A stretch of DNA of 64,000 nt. Source: Lumbricus rubellus. Lineage: Eukaryota; Annelida; Clitellata; Crassiclitellata; Lumbricidae. Positions 1-24,200 of the stretch are shown here, piece by piece. The notes below the pieces were generated by a model. The model was given only the letters and a program-made list of their open reading frames with translations. It did no database searches and was not told the DNA's origin. The translations under genes were made by a program, and so were the position numbers. The stretch is from NCBI GenBank assembly GCA_945859605.1, contig OX243815.1, positions 29,835,481 to 29,899,480 of the forward strand, in the 5' to 3' direction. The number at the start of each line of letters is the position of its first letter. Position 1 is the first letter of the stretch.

Positions 1-146
1 TGCATAGGTCTATTTATTTGAAATTGCCTGAATAAGAGAATCGATTTAGTAAGCTAGAACTAAGTTAGTTGGCGGTCAGTGTAAGAGAGCGCCATAGAAA
101 TCGAAGCGTGTTGAAACGTCGCATCTACGTGATCTTTGGCCTGGGC

Positions 147-159
147 GAATATTCGAGAA
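147..159 (+). promoter_or_regulatory. Heat-shock element (distal), upstream of HSPA4-type gene
   Basis: The sequence GAATATTCGAGAA is a perfect three-unit heat-shock element (nGAAnnTTCnnGAAn), the binding site of trimeric HSF1. It lies about 620 bp upstream of the ATG of an HSP110-family gene, where heat-shock control is expected. The match is seen directly; use by HSF is inferred. A second perfect element lies nearer the gene at 553-565. Confidence 0.7.
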
Positions 160-552
160 TAATGCGCCATGCTGCAGTGCTATGCTAGACGAGTAGCACG
201 ATGATGTCCCCTTTAGAGACAAGGACTACATATTTTTTGCTGAGTCTACACCTAAAGACGTAGTTATCGTATTGAGCGAGTCGCAGATCAATAAAATTGA
301 GTAAATCGCAGCTTCTGGCTTCTAAAAACAATATTTTTGCCTAGAGACTAAAATCCAAATAGTTATCCGTAATACTTTAGGGCAGCTTATTTAAAATCAC
401 ACAATACTGAAGCATATTGGCTCGATTATAAACACGATTCTGTAAATGTGAGCGTGTTTTTGCACAAGATGACGCTACAAGTACGTGTTATATCTATGGT
501 TTGGGAAATGCTTCTACGATATGTCATCTGTGGGGACAGTGGATCGTGGGAG

Positions 553-565
553 GAAATTTCTAGAA
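553..565 (+). promoter_or_regulatory. Heat-shock element (proximal), upstream of HSPA4-type gene
   Basis: The sequence GAAATTTCTAGAA is a second perfect GAAnnTTCnnGAA element, 214 bp upstream of the start codon. Two perfect 13-bp matches in under 800 bp beside a heat-shock-family gene are unlikely by chance. The transcription start was not located and no convincing TATA box was identified, so distance to the promoter core is unknown. Confidence 0.75.
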
Positions 566-754
566 GATATTTGGTGGCATTTTTAATCGTTTGCCATCGA
601 AGTTTAGGTTGTTAGGCTAATCAAACGTATCAGACAGGATCCTGCAGCCGCATTCTCTAGATTCCAGCGTCCCGAATTGCGAGTTTCAAACGATAGAACA
701 GTCGCGAGCGCCGGTGTTTTTGTTCGTAGGTGTGAAACGTATACATTTTTCTAA

Positions 755-12868
<12,114 letters not shown>

Positions 12869-13038
12869 GGATGACACTTCGCTAGCAAAACTTTAGGGTC
12901 AACTTGATTAGTCGTTTTGCCGGTTATTACGTGCCCATAAATGGTGCAAGATAATGACTGTAAAGCAGCTACACATGGAAGTAATCGTTGCTATGTTTGT
13001 TGTGCTGTAAAGCTTTTCATTGACAAACATGTTTTTTC

Positions 13039-13044
13039 ATTAAA
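13039..13044 (+). terminator. Candidate poly(A) signal of HSPA4 gene (ATTAAA)
   Basis: ATTAAA lies 171 bp after the HSPA4 stop codon, followed by T/G-rich sequence suited to a downstream element. A later AATAAA at 14216 would give a longer 3' UTR. Confidence 0.45.
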
Positions 13045-14215
13045 TTAAAAGTGTGTTTAGCAAAAATGGACTTTGTTTTGTTTGTGGACACTGTAGTGTA
13101 TAGTGTAATTTTTGTTTTGTGCCGTTTGTGTTGTGTTTTTCCTCTCGAGTATATATATATATATATATATATAGATTTGTGTGTGTGGTCTCAAACAAGG
13201 CTACGTGTTATGTGAAGTCCCCTTTGTTTGTCGTACATGCCATATTTTTTTACTTTCATACATTGTGATGTTCACTTCACTTAGATTTTCGTAATTATTA
13301 TGAAATGTTTACAAGTCTTCTCCTTGTCGCCTGTTTAGTCAATGTATCGCATGTCTTATAATACCAACTGTAGATACATAAAGAAAAGCTGTACATGATA
13401 ATTGGTAACAAATATTTGTAATGTTGTGGCATACGCTAAATCTAGAGCTACTCATTTATGCATGGTTTTTCATGACAACTTGGTAACACAGAAAATATTG
13501 GGAGTTTGCTGAATTGTAGTACAGATATTTAGTAAGCATTTACTTAAGAAATGAGCCAGCACACATATGTGAAAGACCAGTTTAGTGATGCTGTTTGATA
13601 GTAATGAATTGATTCATTGTGTAGCCATAATGTTCTTCCTTAAAACATGGTTTAGCCAGTACATGGAATTGTTATGTAAGTTTACTTATGTCTAATTAAA
13701 AAGCAGTGGTTAGATGGCATAACTGTTCCTGCCGAGTGCAGGTAGAAACTTAGCTAAACTGAACTGTTTCTGGGTTAACTCTCTCAACTAAATCATTTAT
13801 GGCATATTGGTAAGCAATGCATCCTCCTAGGCATAGTTTTATATTTACAGATTTAATGTTTTTCAATCTAGTGTAAACGGGTCTTGCTTTAATATTCTGC
13901 ATGATTCACTTGATATGTAATGATAGCGATTGTAGGAAGCATAGACTTTTAATCCCTTGTTTCTGTTGGTTCTTGTGTGGGGAGGTTAAGAGGTTTTGCT
14001 TCATGGCAGCTGCTAATAGGCGTACGTGGAAATCTAACAATTGAACAGCAAGGAGTTTTTTTCTGATTTGTGCAAATCTAGTTGCTTTACTTGGAATAAT
14101 AAACTTGTACATTAACCTACAAGCACTGTGTTACCACATGTTAGTAATTGGTATTATACAGGCCTACTTATGGTGCACAATGGTTCAGTTTCCTGTACAA
14201 CAAGACTACAGGACT

Positions 14216-14221
14216 AATAAA
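14216..14221 (+). terminator. Candidate distal poly(A) signal, plus strand (AATAAA)
   Basis: A perfect AATAAA about 1.35 kb after the HSPA4 stop. It lies only 15 bp from an AATAAA on the opposite strand. Confidence 0.35.
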
Positions 14222-14236
14222 ACATACATATCACCA

Positions 14237-14242
14237 TTTATT
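14237..14242 (-). terminator. Candidate poly(A) signal of NEK1 gene (AATAAA on minus strand)
   Basis: TTTATT on the plus strand reads AATAAA on the minus strand, about 990 bp past the NEK1 stop codon. If used, the NEK1 3' UTR would include the hAT MITE at 14726-15078. Confidence 0.4.
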
Positions 14243-14725
14243 ACAAGCAAATATATTAAAATATCATAAATATGATTAAGAATAATTTAATCAGTGCAAA
14301 TATTGCACTAGGAGTTCAGCGGAAACATGAAAATTAGACAAAAATGCTAGAAAAAGATGTCTGTGTACTTTGAGGGCATCCACATTACAATTGACCGAAA
14401 TGCGTACATGGGAATGACTTGTGTCCAATGGAGATTTCTGAATATTAATTCAACACATGGTCATTTCAGTTGATTTAGTGAAGGCTGTGCTTCAAACACT
14501 ACCTTCAGTCAGCAGTCTGCCAGGTAGTCAGAACTAGTCCCTTCCCTTGTGAGGCATGGTAGTAACAAAGTATCCAATGAAATAGCACAGCTATAATGGC
14601 ACCAACCTCATTTATATAGGCCTACTTAGTGAACAATGGGAAAATTTTGGCTTTAATACGTACTGCTGGAATGTGGACTGTGTAAAGCAAACATGTACGT
14701 TATCACCAAATGTGCAGAAATAGAG

Positions 14726-15078
14726 CAGTGCTGTCCAACTTTGTTGACACCGGGTGCCACCAAAGAACTTTTTGTTAAAGCCACGAGCTGCACCGGTGAA
14801 CTCAAAGCAACAACCATAATCTAATGTAAATTGTTTAAGCTGTTTTCAAATTTACTAGGGAATAATGACAATGAATGCGTAGGCTTACGTCGTGGGAAGC
14901 ACATTGTTAAGTAATTAATAAGCCAAGTTTCATATGAACTTCTGGCTATGCAAGCTGGCCGCAGTTCGGTTTTCTTCATTTTCAACAAATTTGAACAAAT
15001 TTCACTACGTTAAGCGGGCCATTTAAAATCAACTCGAGGGCCACATGTGGCTCACAGGCCACAAGTTGGACAGCACTG
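14726..15078. mobile_element. hAT-type MITE, 353 bp
   Basis: The ends CAGTGCTGTCCAACTT and AAGTTGGACAGCACTG are perfect inverted repeats, flanked by the direct 8-bp duplication AAATAGAG (14718-14725 and 15079-15086). The 8-bp duplication and CAG ends are hAT hallmarks. It lies about 150 bp after the NEK1 stop, probably in its 3' UTR. Confidence 0.88.
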
Positions 15079-15230
15079 AAATAGAGAAAGGAAAAGGTCC
15101 GAATTACATCGCAGCATACGACCACATGTGCATCAGTTTGCATCTACATAACTTTCTAAGCACTATGGTTCAGCAATCAGCTTCATTGTCACATGGTGTG
15201 TCATTGTCACATGGTGTCATTGTCACAATG

Positions 15231-18200
15231 TCACATGGTGTTGCCATCTGTTGACAGGCAGTCGGCAACAACAAGTTCAAGCAGTGACTGATAAAGCGCC
15301 GAGTCCCAAGCGCCAAAGATCTGCATCACTTTCTTGCGGACTTCATCATTATGATCAGCGTCCAGATCTTCCGATTCATGTGCATCCTACACAAATGCAG
15401 AAGGACAACACCGAATCATTGTTTTTACAATTCTTAATAAAAATAATTCTTAATAAAATTTTCATTAATTTTATGAAATCATGCATTTTGTGTGACGTAA
15501 TGAAAAACCCATCCAATGTCTAATTTTGCTCCTGTGCATGAACCTGATAATGACAAATAACAATTAATAAAATGTTCTTGAGATCGGCATCACTTATACA
15601 AAAATTTCAGGTGCAAGGGAACCTTACAACCAGTTGATTGGCTGCAAGGTCCTCTGGATCAATTTCATTTTAACTATCCCTCTATATAGCACCCCTTCAA
15701 GATCTTCACTCAGGGGTGCTCCCGACTACAGCGCAGACACTGCATCAGAGTTTCACGCCGAAGTGCCCAAGCAATTGCAAGTGAAGGACTTGCTCAAGGT
15801 CCCTACACGGCGGCTTGAGGTGGAATCGAACCTGCAACCATCCGGCTGCAAGTCAATGAACACACCCACTACACCATCATGCCCCACATCAAGTGCTGAA
15901 GTTGTGAATAGAATGAAATCATACTTTGAGAACTCGATACGCTTTGTTGAACTTCTTTTCGCCAAGCTTCTTGCTCAGTTCGCCTCTAAGCGCCTTTACT
16001 TGCGATCGCTTGTCAGGCTCTTCAAAGAACTCGTCTTGTTCATCAACTGAAAGAAAGAGAACCATTGTATTGCATTGTATTGTATCTATACATTTATAAA
16101 GCGCCTCTCACAGTGCACACCAATCAGAGGCGCTCCCAGTACGTTAGACCAAGAGAAAAAAAATAGTCTTGAGACACCGAAAAGAGGCATTTGGTCCACC
16201 AGTTAATATGGATGAACGCGTTGAAGGAGGAAGCTGGTTCCACAATGAAGGGCCAATGAGAGCAAAGGCACGCATTTAATATGCAAGCAATATAATTATG
16301 GTTTCTGGAAAACAACATTCATTGGAGTGACAGCTCAGTGAATGCGTGAAAGTACACAACGTGTTCATTTAAGAGGGAAAACTGGAAGTTGGGATACCGA
16401 ATGTTCACTATCATCTGGAACCTCATAAGGCCAGACTATTAATGGATGATCTGCAGGCTATGAATATGAACACCATAGGCCTTCAGGACATAAGATAGTT
16501 CTTGATGCAGGAGAGTCGGCCATGTGCTAGCTCCGTCAAATACTTGCTGGTCACTCTGCTTCGTTTTTCACTACCATTACCTTACGACAGTCCTAATCGA
16601 AAAGGGTTGGGCTGAATAGGCATCCTTCAATGGGTGCTATTTAAATTTGCTGTAATAATAATAAATAATAATAATAATAATAATAATAATACGAACATGG
16701 TGTTTCCAGCATATAGCACCCATATATGGGCCTTTGACCTCAAAATTAAGTCTATACCCACACCTAATGTGTGGTAACAAAGGCAAGTGAACAGTATCAG
16801 TCTGAGAGGATACACAAACTTTTGCTCCCCATTATAGAAAAATCAAACCAATCAATATATTACCTTCTCTGGTTGATTCTTTGATTGTTTCCAAGCTGCT
16901 GTCTTGCTTAGCTGTAAAATAAATGTCAGCTGTTTCACATGGTTGTCATTACTATTATACCAAGATTTCTAAGTCACATATAAATGCAAATTTAACATGA
17001 TGTTAGTTAGTAACCAAGTGAAGTACGGTAGTAGTAGCTACCACAAATGATGATCACAATGATGATTAAGATATAATTATGATGGTGGTGGTGGTGGTGT
17101 GGTGGTGGTAGTGGTGGTGGTGTGGTGGTGGTAGTGGTGGTGGTGGTAGCGGTGGTGATGATGAAATTGATGGCTATGATAGTGAAAATGTTTATTCTTT
17201 AGTTGTATATTGTGCCCACCACCATCACCAAAGCAATAGGATAAAGATGTTCACAATGATTAAGTCAAGTTGATGACACTGATGTCTGTGATGCCTAAGA
17301 TGATCATAATTAAGAAGGTGGTTGCAATGACCTGTCGGCGCTGTTGGTGGCGGCTGTAGAATGCTCTTCATTGTCTCCATCATATTCTTGTAGTCATTCT
17401 GTGAGCTCTCACTCAGCTGCTTCCTCAGAGTTCTAGCAACATCACAACAAATACAACACAACACAACAACATGTCTAAATGAGTGCCTCTGAATAGTTGA
17501 AAGAGGTAATATATGACAAAGTCCTAAGCCACAAAGTCAGACCTGCACCTCAACGTGGTGGTGGTGGTGGTGGGAAGGGGGGGGTGAACAGCCAAGAAGA
17601 GGAATGCTTGGTGAGGCTATGCCATCAGGGGAGAAGGCCTCGGCCAAAGGACCTCCTAGGGCATCACGCGAGGTGGACAGGCTCACCAAGAACCCTGAAA
17701 CAGCTGGCCAACGCAGGAGGCAGGTGCTGGAAGGACACATAAGAGCGGAAGAGGTCCGGTTGGACCCAATGGCCACCTTACCCTACCAGGAGAGGAATGG
17801 TCACCGCCTGGCAAAAAGACCAAGGAATTTTTACATAATGATACGTCATGTAAAGGCTTCATCATCGGCGCGGCCGGGCGGAGAAGAAAAGAAGAAGAAC
17901 TAAGTGAGCGTTAATGAATTAAATACAATAATTCTGTCTAAGATATTAAAACAACATTTCCTTTCAATTAACGATTGTAACCAGCCGGGGTTTGACAACT
18001 GTACTGCCTATTAAACAAATATTATATATGTATATATATAATATAGTTAGTTAAGCATTTTCTTCAGGCAGTTAAGTATTTTCAAATGTGCTCTACAGCA
18101 GCGGTTCTCAACCTTTTCACACTCACGGACCCCTTTTTAATTTTTGGTTCCGGTCACGGACCCCCACCGAAATTTGGCGATCGTGACTGTGTGACTGTAC

Positions 18201-21200
18201 AATCCTATATAATAGTAGGCCTACATGTATGCTATAATATAGCATAGATATGCTCCTGCACTCCTGTAGTATAAATTTATAGTGCTAATAAGATGAAATT
18301 TATTAGAAAAAAACTGTATTTTATTTTAATGTAAACTTTGGACATGCACATTCGGGCTCAGTTTTTCTGCTCTAATGAATATGTTTGGAAATTAGGCCTA
18401 AATTAACAAATTTCGGTTGATTGATCTGAGCATTTCCTTATTTTTATGTGAATTCATGCAATTGATCAAGTGTATCAAAGACAAAGTTATATAGGCTACT
18501 ACTCTCCGTTTTTGCACCAGAGATCAAGTTATTTCAAAAGCAGACACTTAATCACTAAAGCCTAAGTTGTGGTTTTTCTCTCAAAGAGACTCTCTCAAAA
18601 GCATTACATCCCAATATCTGGAGTTGGTTACAAACGAACCCATCTAAAACAGATGAATTTGTCATTAATCAGCGTATTGTTACCGGTAGTTTCATGTCGA
18701 CATTGAAAAGGAGAAATATTGAAAAATTGACAAAGACTTATCTGTTTATATGTATTTAACTAGAAAATATATAATTTTCAAGACTTGCTCGCGGACCCCC
18801 AGGCAGATGGCCGCGGACCCCCAGGGGTCCGCGGACCCTAGGTTGAGAACCGCTGCTCTACAGGCTCTGGATAGATGTAGAGATACATGGATAGTTCGAT
18901 ACATCTGGTACACAGATACCTGAGATACATGGATAATTGGATACATCCATTATACAGATACCTATTTCTCTTGGACCGAACTTCTTTCTTCCCATCTGTC
19001 GTCTTTCCATCGTCTGCTTTGTCTTCATTTCTTGATTTCGACCGACTCACAGATGACGTTGGTCGACTTGCGGCGCCATAGACAATCGTCTCCTACGTGT
19101 ACACAACAACTCGCTTTTAAAACAGATCTCCAACATCAATCAGACACATGATGGTCAATCAGTCAGTCAGAAAACAAACCATCATTTAATTTACGATTCA
19201 TCACCTTAACTCTTTAATGCCGGAGGGTAAAGGATTTTCCATACCATTTACTACCATCTCGGCATTAAAGGGTTAATGATTATTAGTTGATGGATTCGGT
19301 CCATTGTCAACACTCTGCAGGAGGTGGTCAATCAATGGTCAATAGCAATCAGCCAGTGATAATGAAAATCACGTCTATTGACAAGCTTATTGTGAGTTGC
19401 TAACACTGAAAGACGATGAAACAAATTTCATGATCTTGTTGAAAACACCTCTTGGCAGCCTGTCAGGCGTGACTCGTTTAGAGCTCTGCCCCCTATGGAG
19501 TGGAAGGCTGAGTCATCAAACCCCCACCTTTGCAAGATCTATTTGTTCTTCAAGCAAGAGTGTAACCATTAACCACAACTATCTCTGGGACATCCAAATT
19601 GAATGTGTTATGCACAAGAAAGCAATAAATGGTAAACATACATCATGCTAGTTTTTAAATAGTCAATGTACACTGTACAGGAACATACATTTTGTACTTT
19701 CTGTATTTTTTGTCATATTACTTAATACTTTTTCTAATTTGGAAACTAGTTGCTTTTCAAATAAAAGTAAAAACCTTTGGAGAGCACTAGTTAATTGAAT
19801 GCAAGGACTGAGCACAACATACATCATCAGTATCTTTGTCGTGTTCCAGTTCTTCGCTGCTTCCTGTCTCAAAATCGTCGTCATCATCTGAGGCTGTTCC
19901 ATCTGCCTCATCATGGTGTGGCCGATACCTCTGCAGATCTGGTTCCGAACACGTTCTCAGATGGTTCACCTCAGCATCAAAATCGCCGCGATTGATACCC
20001 TGCGCAACACCAGTATCTGATGATTTCTCTTCAACGGCCTCAGCTACAGCTCCACCTTCAACTTTCTTATCATCTACAAAATACGCAGGAAATTATGTTT
20101 CAATCATTTTATTCAGAGTTATTTATTTTATGGTTACTAACAAGAGTCCACTATTTATATGAACTGAAATCAGAAATCTCTCTTCCTTTGAAGCGGCACC
20201 ATATAAATTTGAGATTGCAGCTACGGTGAACAACATCCTCCCAAACAATTGATGACATTCAATACCTGGGTTATTTAATAAGCTTTAATGTAATTTTATA
20301 TCTGAAATTTCCAGATTGAAAAAAGAGTATGCATTAGCAATATTACTAATTAATTACTGGTATATCTTATATATCTTATATAATATGATGATTTTAAGTA
20401 GTGATGATAATGAAATGATGACTACAACACTGCAGATGCCAGAAGTATTGGTAAACACACAGATGCCAATAATCATGGAAACTCCGATTGAGACTCAAAT
20501 GATAGAAACTCACCGGCAGCAGTGATGTCACCGTCGCGCTGGTTCCCTTGTCTTGTCACTGGTCGAGGAGATGCGCTGTCATTGAGATCACGTGATGTCA
20601 GCGACAGTTCAGCATTCTCCAACAGATTTACAACAGTCCTACTTGGTCCACTCCACGGACGCCTAGTGCCATCTGTACAGCATAGATGTCAAATATCTTA
20701 TAACATTTCATAACGTCTTCCCTTACAAAAAATACAATTTACATACATATTTGATTCAGAATAAAGTTTTTCGAGTAGAATTATTTCCAAGTTTGGACTT
20801 GAGTCAAGTCAACCGAGATATATGAAGTGCCTTTATATTTTTTTTCAAGTATTTCAGTTAAGCATTAGCTATAGATGATGAACTTATTCTTGCAGAACTA
20901 TAACGTCATTCATGGCACAGAGAAGCAGTTTTGAGATATTTATAAAAGAGTCATATACAGTAAAGTTCTGAGGAAAGCTCAATTACAAACATACTGAATT
21001 AACTATATAAATGCACGACTTTATTCAGCAATTTTACATTCTTTTAGAGACTCCATGATGAATATGTCAGTCTTTCTCCTAATGTGTACAAGGTTAGGCC
21101 TTCGCTTAATCATCTAAAACAAATGAGCATGAGAATGAGAATTTGCTCATTTTACCCTACCTTTGCTGATGCCCGTATTCTCAAGGTCCATTTTGCAGAG

Positions 21201-24200
21201 GGCCTGGCCAACCGTCTCATCGCCCCATTTCAACCCGCTTTTCTCATCCTGCGTGTCCTCCATACCCAGGTGGCCAAGGGCTTGTCCTGCCGTCCCATCT
21301 CCCCACAAAGGCCTGCCAAGGGCGTCTGTCTTTTCGAGACGCATGTGGCTGAGGGCCTGACCTGATGTCTCGTCTCCCCATGGTCCTCCCTCTGCTGGCT
21401 GGAAAGAACGACCGGCTGCTCGATCCCAATTGCGATGGTGTTCTCTCTCTGCTGCATCAGGAAACTGAAAAACATTCTAAATATCAAGCAACCAAGAAAA
21501 ACACAATACTTAAAATACAGAAAGTACTTTTACTGCCAGCAAAGTGAAACATAATTATAGAATTTGAAGTGACAGGCAATTAGGCTACTACATTAGCATG
21601 TATGTACATTGTACAAGCACTTGTTATAGCGCCTCTGCACGATTTATACTCAGAGGTGCTACCGACTACAGCGCTGACACTGAATCAAACTTTCATACCT
21701 AAGCACTTGAGCAATTGCGCGTGAATAACATGACCTTATGACCTTTAAAAGAGTTCAAATTTAGATACAACAAAACGTTTCACATGTTCCTCGATGATTA
21801 AGCCAATAGAAACCTGATCATGTGATCTTCTTCTTTCTAGTTCCTTCCTCTTTTCACCGTTCTCCTTCAGCAGACGTGCATTCTCATCAACCCTTGCCTA
21901 AAACATACATCACTCAACAGTCTATCGGCACCTCAATTTGTCAACAAAATGACATATAACAATTTCATGACAGAACTTGAAATTTACGTTGAATTTTGTA
22001 AACGCAAACCCACCAGACTGATGAAAAGTTCAACATTTACCTCACAACTTGCAAAAAGATCTTTCTCTGACTTTTCACCCAAAACTAAAGACAATAATTT
22101 CAGATATGCTGTAACTTCTCTTTTTCTTCTAACCTTTTCTGTCACGTAACATCATCTCCTAATACTGTTTTATCAAATTAACAGTGTGTACCAGGATTCA
22201 ACCAATCAAAGAATGAAAGACATATACACCTGAATTCAATGATCATGGCAATACTACTACAACTCAGCTACACTCCATAACAATCAGTTGCACTCAGTAA
22301 CACTCAGTTACCACGCACTCAACGTCAGAAAGTGGAAAATTCAAAATGGATGACATTTGAAACTTATCTCTTGACAGATTCATCCAAACAAATGCTCATA
22401 TACGCTTCATTATTTAGACATGAAAGTTGCTAACTGACATTTTGCAACACTAAAAGCAAAATACTTTTCATCACTTAAAGCCTCAAAGTTTCCTTACTCC
22501 ATGAAAGTTTCATGCAAAATGTGCTACATAAATTCAGCCTTTACTACTACACTACAGAGAGCAATGCGTCATGATGAAAGATGACAGTTGCATAGCAACG
22601 TACACGAAGCGCTTGTATATTCCTTCTATAGTCTTCATCACTCGGTCTGTCTATCGCCGATGAAAACTAGAAAAGTTAAAAAAACTGAAGAGAACATGGG
22701 CCAATGAAAGACGTGAAGGATAACTGGTACGTGCAGCATTCCAGAAATACACTCCTAAATACACCTCACCTAATAACATTGAAAACACTAACAATAAACG
22801 GAAGAAAGCAGAACTTCTTCCAAAACTTCTTTGCAATAAACATCCACTAACATTGTATCATTATCAGTATTTGACATGAGGTTTTCTAATGCTTAAGGTT
22901 CATTATCAATGACCAGCATCAAATGCCCCTAAACGTGATTATGATCATTATTATTACAAGTATGATACTGCTACTACTACCGGTACTACTACTACTAATA
23001 ATAAATTAGTAGTAGTAGCAGCAGTAGTAGTAGTAGTACCGGTAGTAGTAGCAGTATCATACTTATAATACAAGTAATAAAAACTGATATTAAAAGAAAG
23101 CAGAACTTCATCTAAAACTTCTTTTACAAGTTAGTCTTCATAATCAAGAGAAGAAGACCACGAAAGAACTGGCAGGACACCATCAAAGGTGACTTGAGAT
23201 ATCTGTAGATGTCATGGAAGAAGGCTGAAAAACTGGTGATGGACAGGGACGAGTGGAGGAAATGCGTTGCCCAATGTGCAGACCTGCACGAAAAGGACTA
23301 AATTCTACATAAGTAAGTAATAGTAATAAATATAATAACTGGACTGTTCTTTAAAAGTGATCAATCACTTAACCTTCCAATAAATCAATCAACTGATCAA
23401 GCAATCAATCAAAATCAATTACCGGTACATCCTGCATCATTGCGACCTTCTGAAATTGCTTCATTTGACTATTCGTTGAATTCATAAAAGAATCACATTT
23501 TTTTAGTACCTCATACTGGGGTTCAACGGCAACTTTTTCCTGCATTCGTCTTCTGTCGCAATGATTCTGCTGTCGAATCCTATCAAGTTGCGCCAAGTAA
23601 TCCTAGAAAACAATATATACCGTACATGTCAAAACTTAACTTGAAGTGGTGCTATATAAATTTACGATTACAATGACTGGCTTAATGCTAAAGTCAATGA
23701 ACTGCGTGATGCTTGATTAGCCTTCTGTTACTAAAGCACGCAGCTTTTAAGAAAAGCTTTCAGTTCTATAATATTATGTTGTCTGAAATACTGTACAACT
23801 GCCTTACACTATCACGCATGCTGATTTAGTCAGATACATTTAAAAATCAATTCAAAATTCCATCCGTCAGTAAAATAATATCAAGAGTTCAGTTCTTAGT
23901 AATCACAAGTCATCGCCACCCTAAAGTTTAAAAAATGTATTTATTGTTCAAGGCTTGAACTCTGCATGGTAAGAAATATGGAAGCTGTCAATCAGGACAG
24001 AGTTAGTACCGCCTCCTCTCGTTTCCGTTGTTGCTCTTTGCTCTGTAAAACAACTTGACTGGATTCTGGTCCTCTTCTGTCGTTTCCATGATAACGTTCA
24101 GGCTGAGACAAGAGCACAAGCAAAAGACAATATATAAGATAAGTTAAATAAATACATAGTGAATAGTAAAATAAAGCAATTCAATTAATAAATGCAGCTG

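Larger units (their letters stand above)
12869..15230. other. Convergent intergenic region between HSPA4 and NEK1 genes
   Basis: This holds the 3' UTRs of both genes, an (AT)n run near 13150-13172, possible poly(A) signals and one hAT-type MITE. I see no other gene. Confidence 0.6.

Noticed and set aside
18962..19080. Possible first exon of a separate small gene starting [10 protein letters not shown] on the minus strand
   Set aside because: Read in another frame the same stretch makes an exon (18962-19092) whose phases join NEK1 exons on both sides exactly, which explains it better.
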